Source: Symploca sp. SIO3C6
GTDB lineage: Bacteria > Cyanobacteriota > Cyanobacteriia > Cyanobacteriales > Coleofasciculaceae
Direction: 5' to 3'
Assembly (NCBI GenBank): GCA_010692425.1
Contig: JAAHHJ010000016.1
Span: 153,925-217,924 of the forward strand
Length of the DNA stretch: 64,000 nt
Shown here: piece by piece, positions 42,525 to 49,865 of the stretch
Position numbering within the stretch: position 1 is the first letter of the stretch
How the letters are laid out: each line of letters begins with the position of its first letter
Notes under the pieces: generated by a model
Databases searched by the model: none
Told to the model about the DNA's origin: nothing
The model's input: the letters and a program-made list of their open reading frames with translations, nothing else
Translations under genes and position numbers: made by a program

Positions 42525-43409
42525 CTATTGATTGAGTATGTTAAGCTCTTGTTTAGAAGTTAAATACATAGCAATTCCCTTTTCCCAATAGGCACTTTCA
42601 TTAATAAATACCGGATAAACAGTTGTTTTACCTTGATAAACAACTACAGAGTCATCAAAGTTAACAAACATCTGGTCTCCTGGATTGAGGGCTAAATAGT
42701 CGTTACCTTCAAGACTAGGATGAATCATGCCTACGACCTCTCCAGCTTCATTTCTAGGAAAGTCTATAGATTCTAAAGGGTAATACAAGGTGAGAGTGTT
42801 TGGAGAATTGGGCGTTTGGTTCTGATTCCATTGTTCCAAATAATCCAAAATTACAGTAATTAATTTCTCAGTTTTTTGAAACAAGGTAGCATCTAAAACT
42901 CCTTGAGAAATAGGACCAACTTCAATAGTAATGCCTAACTCGCAAACACTCCTGAGACGATTATTTTTCTGAGTAGCTTCTGTTTGCAAAACCTTGACCG
43001 ATGGGTTTATAGAAGACAGATAAGCTGCTAAATGCAAATTGAAGGGATGGTCATTACCAAGCAGAATGGTTAAACCCATGTTAGCAGTTGAAGAATGGAG
43101 ATCGATCAGAAAATCTACCTGAGACTCCTGTAGTTGTTGATAAATTACCTTGGCTAGCAGTTGTTCATATTGAATGAGCATTGGGTTTTCCAAGTCTTGG
43201 ATATCGAAACAGCGATTCAAGTCGGTTTCTAGGTATCGCCTACCAGCCTCAAAAGCCCTGAGATTTGCCAACAGGATTAGCGCTTCAAAACTAGGTCGTT
43301 TAATTAGATCTGGAAATTGCTTAAACTTTTTAACCAGATAGACTCCGATCAATTCATTCCCGTGAGTGCCTCCTACAATTGCCACCTGACTGATTTGATT
43401 GATAGTCAC
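42525..43409 (-). CDS. Aspartoacylase / succinylglutamate-desuccinylase family protein
   Basis: Zinc carboxypeptidase-like enzyme expected to release aspartate from N-acyl-aspartate or a similar N-acyl amino acid. It shows the zinc and substrate motifs VAIVGGTHGNE (His and Glu ligands), ETDLNRCFD, FLIDLHSSTANMG (second His) and ITIEVGPISQG (catalytic Glu). GTG at 43409 gives 294 residues, the normal length. It is chosen because a GGAG lies nine bases upstream and the longer open frame to 43523 adds a non-conserved leader. The biological substrate in cyanobacteria is not established. Confidence 0.88.
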   Translation of the reverse strand: MTINQISQVAIVGGTHGNELIGVYLVKKFKQFPDLIKRPSFEALILLANLRAFEAGRRYLETDLNRCFDIQDLENPMLIQYEQLLAKVIYQQLQESQVDFLIDLHSSTANMGLTILLGNDHPFNLHLAAYLSSINPSVKVLQTEATQKNNRLRSVCELGITIEVGPISQGVLDATLFQKTEKLITVILDYLEQWNQNQTPNSPNTLTLYYPLESIDFPRNEAGEVVGMIHPSLEGNDYLALNPGDQMFVNFDDSVVVYQGKTTVYPVFINESAYWEKGIAMYLTSKQELNILNQ

Positions 43410-43621
43410 TGCTGATTTCTCCCTGGTATTGGCTAGAGTTAGTATACTTGTGATCTTAAATAGAACAAAGAATGATAAAATTATTCTGATTTTAAGTAAT
43501 AAATAATAGTTAAGAGTGAACAAGGAACAGGCAACAGGAAATTTATCTTGAAATTGAGTTAATGAAGCGATTGATTGAGTAGGAAAACTTAACTAATCTT
43601 CATCTACTTAGAAAATTGAGA

Positions 43622-43993
43622 TCAGACTACCTTCAAGCTATATTCAAGTTTGCGATGATTGGTTAGGACTTGGATTTGCTCGAAATCACGCAGGAGCTCG
43701 TTTGGCAGTACACCAGTACTTTTGTCCTTATAAAATCCAATTTCAAGATGCTGTAGCTGCCTAGTTAGGAGTGAGCGTAAATTCGACTCCATCTTGCGCG
43801 TGGCGATACTCATATACTTGATGAGCAGATCATGGTTGGGAATATTCTGCAACACAGAAACAGCAAGAATCGCACCATTGAGCCACAGCTCAGAGAGTGA
43901 GTGATTTTTAGGATTAGAAATAATTTCAATTACATTAGCAATTACCAACGGTCTAATCCACTCAGGGCTGTGCTTAATCATGTATAATAGCAT
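43622..43993 (-). pseudogene. ABC-transporter membrane-domain fragment
   Basis: A 123-residue frame resembling the start of a type I ABC exporter permease domain. It contains a helix segment (GAILAVSVLQNIPNHDLLIKYMS) and the intracellular loop MESNLRSLLTRQLQHLEIGFYKDKSTGVLPNELLRDFEQIQVL (given here as pieces: NLRSLLTRQLQHLEIGFY, TGVLPNELLRDFEQ). Full exporters are about 600 residues with an ATPase domain, which is absent both here and downstream. It is therefore a remnant or a recently truncated gene at the end of the kinase cluster. It could still be expressed as a short protein. Confidence 0.6.
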
Positions 43994-44046
43994 TTAAAGT
44001 TAGATTTTGTCTAACTCTTGGCGGTAGATAATCAGTAACCTCATCC

Positions 44047-45549
44047 CTAATCTCCAATACCCAATTGAGGAAACTTGATGGGCAACCTCACCTCAAAACA
44101 AGTTTCACCAGGCTGGGAAAAGACACGAATATCCCCCTGATGCTGTTCGACAACAATGCCATAGGCAAGATGCAAACCAACTCCAGTACCCTTACCCACT
44201 CCCTTGGTAGTAAAAAATGGTTCAAAAATATGGGGCTGAATTTCCGGTGGAATTCCTAAGCCGTTATCAGTAATAGTAACTACCAGGCGGTCTTGATCAC
44301 GACTAGTCTTTATCCGGACTTCTCCTTGTTCATTTATTGCCTGGTTAGAGAAGCGAGAAGCGATTGCATCGATCGCATTATCAATCAAATTAGTCCATAC
44401 CTGATTGAGTTCACTGCCATAGGCTTCCAGACGTGGCAAATTTAGGTCATAATCGCGGCTTACCACCACACTCTGTTTGAGCTTATGACCCAAAATAGTC
44501 AGGGTACTTTCGAGTCCCTCATGAACATCGACTTCTTGCAAAGGAGCCTGATCCATGTAGGAGTAATCCTTAACAGCATTAACTAGCTCACAGATGCGCT
44601 CACTACTTTGCTCAACTTGCTCCAAAAGCTCTACTCCAGTCAAAGTTTTCTCCAACCAGAGCATCAAATCACCAAGTGAGTCAGGGGGAACACGCACACT
44701 CAAAGCATCCAGCCATTTAGTATCAATTCGAGCCTCCACTAGAGTCGGAGCTAACTGCCAGCCCTTAGGAACCCCATGTGCTTCCAACCAATCGATCAGT
44801 TCATCTTCAAGATCGCTTTGGGTAATAGGATCTAGTGGAGGTAAGGTCGTAGCAGGAGAGGGGACTTGGCGCTGGATTTCTCCGAGAAACTCCTGAGGGG
44901 TCAATGGCATCTGCTGTTGGCCCAGTTGCCAGGTTAATGGTTGCAAATCTTCAAAAGTCTCTCTTAACTGTCTAGCAGCGCGACGAGCTGCCGAGGCTGG
45001 GTTATTTAACTCATGGGCAAGACCTGCTGCTAAGGTACCTAGGGCAGTGAGTTTCTCTCGTTGTTGTGACAATATTTGCACTTCCTGCATCCGACGCGCC
45101 ATAGTACCAAGGATGCTTGTAGTGACACAGGAACAAGTCGAGAGTAGGTTCCAAAAAGCATCCTTAGGTAATTCAAAGATGTGAGAGTTGCTGACAGCAC
45201 GCCCACTTGCCCAGAAGCATTCTTCACCCATTAAAATAGGCAACTCGCCAAATAACTCCTTTGGTTTATAGGTAGCCAGAATAACTTCCTGTTCACCCAC
45301 TTTCTGCATCACCCTAATTTCACCTGCAAGCAGCACAAATACGTGTTCAGCAGGATCACCTTGTGAACGATGGATCTCACCTGGCTCTAACCATACCTCT
45401 TCGCCCTCTTGGGATAACCACTGCAACTTTGCTTCTGGTAATTTTGAGAATACTGGTACTTGACGCAAAATCTCGCCCAAAGTTGTTTGTGGATCATTGA
45501 GTATTTTCTGCTCTAGCTTCAAACCCTCTGTTATCGTTTCCCTAGTCAT
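44047..45549 (-). CDS. cNMP-domain sensor histidine kinase (copy 1)
   Basis: A cytosolic 500-residue histidine kinase. The N-terminal cyclic-nucleotide-binding/Crp-like sensor domain spans about 25-150 (VFVLLAGEIRVMQKVGE, ELFGELPILMGE). The HisKA H-box GLAHELNNPASAARR carries phospho-His179. A long helical middle region follows, then the HATPase_c domain with the N-box NLIDNAIDAI, DNGLGIPPEIQ and GVGLHLAYGI. There is no membrane span. It is a paralogue of the kinase at 45755-47128, with the same domain order and shared middle region (SYMDQAPLQEVDVHEGLESTL). Downstream of that gene on the same strand, separated by a heptamer array. Confidence 0.93.
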   Translation of the reverse strand: MTRETITEGLKLEQKILNDPQTTLGEILRQVPVFSKLPEAKLQWLSQEGEEVWLEPGEIHRSQGDPAEHVFVLLAGEIRVMQKVGEQEVILATYKPKELFGELPILMGEECFWASGRAVSNSHIFELPKDAFWNLLSTCSCVTTSILGTMARRMQEVQILSQQREKLTALGTLAAGLAHELNNPASAARRAARQLRETFEDLQPLTWQLGQQQMPLTPQEFLGEIQRQVPSPATTLPPLDPITQSDLEDELIDWLEAHGVPKGWQLAPTLVEARIDTKWLDALSVRVPPDSLGDLMLWLEKTLTGVELLEQVEQSSERICELVNAVKDYSYMDQAPLQEVDVHEGLESTLTILGHKLKQSVVVSRDYDLNLPRLEAYGSELNQVWTNLIDNAIDAIASRFSNQAINEQGEVRIKTSRDQDRLVVTITDNGLGIPPEIQPHIFEPFFTTKGVGKGTGVGLHLAYGIVVEQHQGDIRVFSQPGETCFEVRLPIKFPQLGIGD

Positions 45550-45644
45550 GGCTTTCTGTAATTAAATCGATTATCTAAATGTTGGCTACAAATACTTTTT
45601 CAGCAATATTTTCTAGGCAAAAAATGATAAACAACGAACACTTT

Positions 45645-45765
45645 TATTCTTACTTATTACTTCTTACTTCTTACTTCTTACTTCTTACTTATTACTTCTT
45701 ACTTATTACTTATTACTTCTTACTTCTTACTTCTTACTTCTTACTTCTTACTTCTTACTTCTTAG
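45645..45765. repeat. CTTATTA / CTTCTTA heptamer array
   Basis: About 17 tandem heptamers alternating CTTATTA and CTTCTTA over 120 bp between the two kinase genes. The array runs into the 3' end of the upstream kinase gene and supplies its last two Lys codons and TAA stop (45755-45763). Confidence 0.92.
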
Positions 45766-47128
45766 TTGGCAAACGCACTTGGAAGCATGTATTTCCTGGT
45801 TCCGAGTCGAAGCGAATATTACCATGATGCTGACAGGCAATGATACGACGAGTAATATCAAGCCCTAAACCTGTTCCTTCTCCCACCCCCTTACTCGTGA
45901 AGAATGGCTCAAAAATCCTAGCCTGAATTTCTGGCGGTATCCCTGAACCATTATCATAAATTTCCACCAACACGCAGTCGTTTTCCCTTGCGGTGCGAAT
46001 TCTCAATTCGCCTTGTCCTTGCATGGCGTCGATGGCATTGTCAATTAAGTTTGTCCAGACTTGGTTGAGTTCATTACCATAGGCACAAATCTTCGGCAGC
46101 TGCTGGTCATAATCGCGTTTTACGGTAATACCATGCTTGAGCTTATGATTAAGAATAGTGAGGGTATTCTCGATCCCTTCATGTAGATCAATCTCTTGCA
46201 GAGAAGCCTGATCCATGTAGGAATAGTTTTTGATAGCTTGAACCAATTCCGAGATGCGCCCAGTACTTTGCTCAACCTCCTTAACCAACCCTTTAATCGT
46301 TAGTGTTGTCTCCAGCCAAATTAGTGCTTCTGAGAAAACCTCTGAGTTCAAATGTTGGGCAAGGGGGCGCAAACCTTCAGCATCGACTCCGGCTGATACT
46401 AGAGTAGGTGCTAGTTGCCAAGCATTGTCAATTGTCTGCTCCTCAAGCCATTCAGCAAGAGCATCTTCGCGATCACTTTGCTCTAGGGGTGCTAGTGGCT
46501 TTGCCTGAGCCATATGCTCAACAGCCTTCTGTTGCAACTCTGTTAAAAGCTGTAGATGAGTTACACAGACATGCTCACCCCCAAGACTCAGCATTCTGGT
46601 TTGTAGATTTTCAATTGCAGAATTTAGTTGTTTGGCAGCGCGAGAGCCAGCAGCAGCCGGATTATTAAGCTCGTGGGCCAAACCAGCCGATAACTTACCT
46701 AGGGCTGCCAGTTTTTCTTGCTGCTGCATCTGTACTTCTAGCAGTTGTGATCGCTGCGCCATGGCAGGGATGACAAAATCCCTGGTTGAGGGGCATTCAT
46801 CGATCAACTGCTTGAAATTTGTAAATTTCAGGAGGCGGCTGGTGTTGACGCTGCGCCCAGTTGCTGGGCAAGGGCTACCAACAAGCATTGATAAATTGCC
46901 TGTAAATTCTCCCGGTTGGTGGACAACAACTACTACTTCCTTATCACCTAGTTTTTTTGTGACCTTGATCTCGCCTTCAAGGATTACATAGAAATAGTAG
47001 TTGATATCTCCCTCAGCAAAAAGAATATCACCTGGATTAAGTTGCACCTCAATGCCACATACCGACAGTTTCTGAAGTTGCTCATCAGACAATTTAGGAA
47101 ATACTGAATTTTCAGAGAAAGTTTCCAT
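45755..47128 (-). CDS. cNMP-domain sensor histidine kinase (copy 2)
   Basis: A 457-residue paralogue of the kinase at 44047-45549. It contains the cNMP/Crp-like domain (about 10-125, YVILEGEIKVTKKLGDKEVV), the H-box SAGLAHELNNPAAAGSR with His152, and HATPase_c (NLIDNAIDAM, DNGSGIPPEIQARIFEPFF, GTGLGLDITRRI). The start codon follows the stop of the response-regulator/flavoprotein gene with no intervening base, so translation is coupled and the two proteins are almost certainly partners. The C-terminal KK and stop come from the heptamer array. Domain makeup suggests a soluble kinase sensing a nucleotide or redox-linked ligand. Confidence 0.94.
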   Translation of the reverse strand: METFSENSVFPKLSDEQLQKLSVCGIEVQLNPGDILFAEGDINYYFYVILEGEIKVTKKLGDKEVVVVVHQPGEFTGNLSMLVGSPCPATGRSVNTSRLLKFTNFKQLIDECPSTRDFVIPAMAQRSQLLEVQMQQQEKLAALGKLSAGLAHELNNPAAAGSRAAKQLNSAIENLQTRMLSLGGEHVCVTHLQLLTELQQKAVEHMAQAKPLAPLEQSDREDALAEWLEEQTIDNAWQLAPTLVSAGVDAEGLRPLAQHLNSEVFSEALIWLETTLTIKGLVKEVEQSTGRISELVQAIKNYSYMDQASLQEIDLHEGIENTLTILNHKLKHGITVKRDYDQQLPKICAYGNELNQVWTNLIDNAIDAMQGQGELRIRTARENDCVLVEIYDNGSGIPPEIQARIFEPFFTSKGVGEGTGLGLDITRRIIACQHHGNIRFDSEPGNTCFQVRLPTKK

Positions 47129-48799
47129 TTAAGCTCTCACCTCGCTGAGATAGCGATGGACAAACATAATTGCAATTGAACCCTCCCCAACTCCAGAAGC
47201 TACTCGCTTGACGGAATTGTAGCGCACATCTCCGGCGACGAAGATACCTGGTACACTGCTTTCTAAGAGAAAGGGGTCACGCTCTAATCTCCAACCGCGA
47301 GGACGATGACCATCACGCCTCAAGTCTGGACCTGAGAGGATAAAACCCTGCTCATTACGCTCTACAAGTCCTTCCAACCATTGTGTTTGAGGTTTAGCGC
47401 CAATAAAAATGAACAGCGAATTGGCGTCTAGGGTTTGTTTTTCTCCAGTTGCAGCATTGGCAATGGTAATTGCCTCCAAGCTGTTTTCACCTTTAACCTC
47501 AACCACAGTAGTTTGCAACTTAACACTAATGTTATCTGTTGCCTCAATCTGATCAATTAGGTACTGAGACATGCTCTGGGCAAGAGAATCACCCCTTACC
47601 AGCATATTGACTTGTCTAGCATAGCGGGAAAAGTACATTGCGGCTTGTCCTGCTGAGTTTGCCCCTCCAACTAGATAGACATCTTCGTTAGTACAGGCGA
47701 GGGCTTCTGTTTGTGCCGCACCATAGTATATGCCTCTACCGGTTAACTTCTCGATCCCAGGCAGATTTAACCTTCGCCAGGAGACGCCAGTGGCAATTAG
47801 CACGGCGTGAGAGCTAATCTCACTGCCGTCTGCCAGTTGTACTAGGCGGTAGGGTTCTCGCACACGCATACCAATGGCTTCTTGGGGTGTAAGAATTTCG
47901 ACGCCAAAGCGTTTTGCCTGAGTTACAGCGCGTCGGGCTAAGTCGCCACCGGAAAGGCCAACTGGAAAGCCCAAATAGTTTTCGATGCGAGAACTCGAAC
48001 CAGCCTGCCCTCCAGGAGCCTCTCGTTCAATCATCACTGTGCTTAACCCTTCAGAAGCACCGTAGACGGCTGCGGCTAGGCCTGCAGGGCCACCACCAAT
48101 AATCACCAAATCGTAGAAGGGGTGCTCTGCCTGGGTTTGCAGACCAATTTTGTCAGCAATTTCAAGATTTGATGGTTTTTCCAGACGTACCCCATCAGGG
48201 AAGAGCACTAAGGGCAGCTGAGGCTTGTGTTCTGAGGTTGTATAGGATAGCAAGCGGTTGGCTTCTGCTTCCAACTCGATGTCTAACCATTGGTAGGGCA
48301 CTTGATTGCGAGCTAGAAAGTTTTTAACCTGATGAGAGTAAGCTGACCAGCGATCGCCAATGACGCGAATACCTTCAAAGGCTGGGCGGAATGATGCTAG
48401 CCAGTCATCTAGTAAATCATCTAGTACAGGATATAGCTGCTCTTCTGGTGGATCCCAAGGCTTAAGTAGGTAGTAGTCGAGCTTAGCAGTGTTAATAGCG
48501 CGAATTGCCGCATTGGTGTCGGCGTAGGCGGTGAGCAAGACGCGTTTGGCGTCAGGGAAGATTGTGGCTGCATGCTCAGTAAATTCCACACCTGTCATTT
48601 GTGGCATGCGCTCGTCTGTAAGTAACAGTGCTACTGATTCGTTGCGCAATTTTAGCTGTTGCAGGGCTTCTAGAGCTTCTGAACCGGAGTTGGCGCGGAC
48701 TACTCGAAAACGATCACTATACTGACGCCGAAGATCACGGGCAACGGCTTGCAGAACCTCCGGATCGTCGTCAACTGTTAAGATTGCTGGTTTAGCCAT
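47129..48799 (-). CDS. Response regulator fused to thioredoxin-reductase-like flavoprotein
   Basis: A 556-residue fusion. Residues 1-130 are a receiver domain with phospho-acceptor Asp62 (LLTDERMPQMTG) and the LLKPWDPP lysine. Next comes a roughly 80-residue thioredoxin/glutaredoxin-like linker (FLARNQVPYQWLDIE), then a FAD/NAD(P) oxidoreductase of the thioredoxin-reductase family (FAD site VIIGGGPAGLAAAVYGA; NADPH site VYLVGGANSAGQAAMYFS; C-terminal GIFVAGDVR). The CxxC expected near the NADPH domain is replaced by GAAQ, so classical thioredoxin reduction is not possible by that route. The next gene is the kinase at 45755-47128, directly abutting. The output is probably NAD(P)H-dependent redox chemistry under phosphorylation control. 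Confidence 0.93.
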   Translation of the reverse strand: MAKPAILTVDDDPEVLQAVARDLRRQYSDRFRVVRANSGSEALEALQQLKLRNESVALLLTDERMPQMTGVEFTEHAATIFPDAKRVLLTAYADTNAAIRAINTAKLDYYLLKPWDPPEEQLYPVLDDLLDDWLASFRPAFEGIRVIGDRWSAYSHQVKNFLARNQVPYQWLDIELEAEANRLLSYTTSEHKPQLPLVLFPDGVRLEKPSNLEIADKIGLQTQAEHPFYDLVIIGGGPAGLAAAVYGASEGLSTVMIEREAPGGQAGSSSRIENYLGFPVGLSGGDLARRAVTQAKRFGVEILTPQEAIGMRVREPYRLVQLADGSEISSHAVLIATGVSWRRLNLPGIEKLTGRGIYYGAAQTEALACTNEDVYLVGGANSAGQAAMYFSRYARQVNMLVRGDSLAQSMSQYLIDQIEATDNISVKLQTTVVEVKGENSLEAITIANAATGEKQTLDANSLFIFIGAKPQTQWLEGLVERNEQGFILSGPDLRRDGHRPRGWRLERDPFLLESSVPGIFVAGDVRYNSVKRVASGVGEGSIAIMFVHRYLSEVRA

Positions 48800-48934
48800 T
48801 ATTTGTTGCTAAATCACTAATGAGCTGTTGTGCATCAAATTGCAGTTTCGACTATTTCTAGAAAAGCCCCGAGTTAGGAGAAAATCAGGATAGGCAAGTA
48901 TGGGAAGTGTGAGAGAGTTTTTGTCTACACTCAT

Positions 48935-48972
48935 TCTCCCCATCTCCCCATCTCCCCATCTTCCCATCTCTC
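48935..48972. repeat. CTCCCCAT minisatellite
   Basis: Four to five tandem CTCCCCAT / TTCCCATC units in the gap upstream of the response-regulator/flavoprotein gene, ending 17 bases from the stop of the GUN4 gene. Confidence 0.85.
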
Positions 48973-48988
48973 TAAAGCCGGGAATATT

Positions 48989-49624
48989 TCATAATTCACA
49001 AGTCATGAGGCGGGATAAGAAATAGTTAGTCATTTTTGAGCCATAGGGCGAATTCCACCACCTAGAAGGATGACAACCGACTGGTGCCTTGAGGCTATAG
49101 TCAAGATCACTGCATTTTAGCCATTTTTTGTTGGCACGCCAGCCTACCTGTTCACCAAATTTTTCTACTATTTCCTGATTTTGTTCTATGGTTGTATCCA
49201 GATTACCTCCTAGGCTTTGGTAAATTTGCAACTGCACGCTAAAACCAAAACGTCCTTTGCTATGGGTATGCCAGAGTTTATCAATAACTCTAAGTCCATT
49301 ACAGGGAAATTTTTTAATGTCATTAGGGCTTAATTCTTCGAGGTCTGTCTGACCCGCTATATCCTGGATCAATTTAATCGTCTCTTTATCTGCTTCAAAC
49401 CAGTTACCAGACTCTAGGTAATTCTGTAGGCTCTGATATCTATAGATATCAGCAACTAGCATAAAGTTATCCTCCAACCGAGATACTTGCTCAGATAGAA
49501 GTGAGACTTGAGTCAAGTTAGTCTCAATTCCCTCTAAGCGCTTGCTGAGGTGACTCAGTTGTGCTTTGATCTCGGATAACTGGGTACTGAGTTGAGAATC
49601 ACCCTCTTCCTTGAGGTTTGTCAT
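48989..49624 (-). CDS. GUN4-domain protein with coiled-coil N-terminus
   Basis: A 211-residue protein. The first 60 residues are a heptad coiled coil (LSEIKAQLSHLSKRLEGIET). The C-terminal 140 are a GUN4 domain (YLESGNWFEADKETIKLI, LRVIDKLWHTHSKGRFGFSVQ, VGWRANKKWLK, CHPSRWW). GUN4 binds porphyrins and stimulates Mg-chelatase; cyanobacteria carry several GUN4-like proteins in addition to the chelatase cofactor, many fused to signalling domains. This one is probably such a paralogue, not Gun4 itself. It is on the same strand as, and 241 bases downstream of, the WD40 gene's stop. Confidence 0.88.
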   Translation of the reverse strand: MTNLKEEGDSQLSTQLSEIKAQLSHLSKRLEGIETNLTQVSLLSEQVSRLEDNFMLVADIYRYQSLQNYLESGNWFEADKETIKLIQDIAGQTDLEELSPNDIKKFPCNGLRVIDKLWHTHSKGRFGFSVQLQIYQSLGGNLDTTIEQNQEIVEKFGEQVGWRANKKWLKCSDLDYSLKAPVGCHPSRWWNSPYGSKMTNYFLSRLMTCEL

Positions 49625-49865
49625 AGAAAAATCGGGGTTAGTAAGGGGAAAGACAGGTGCCCCTATGGTTAACTCTGAATGATTGTCAATATAATTTTAC
49701 CTTGCTAAGTAGGGGGACTGGATTAATTCATCCCTGTCTCCCTCTCCTGAAGAGATTACTTCTTGTTGAAAAAGATCTCAAATGGGTTCTCTACAAAAAT
49801 CCTCCTACACTCCCACACTTCCCTATCCTTACTTCCTCCTCCCTACCTCCCTTAACTCCTGAGCT

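Noticed and set aside
45579..45827. Plus-strand frame with repeating Leu/Tyr/Phe
   Set aside because: It is generated by the CTTATTA/CTTCTTA heptamer array and overlaps a real kinase gene.
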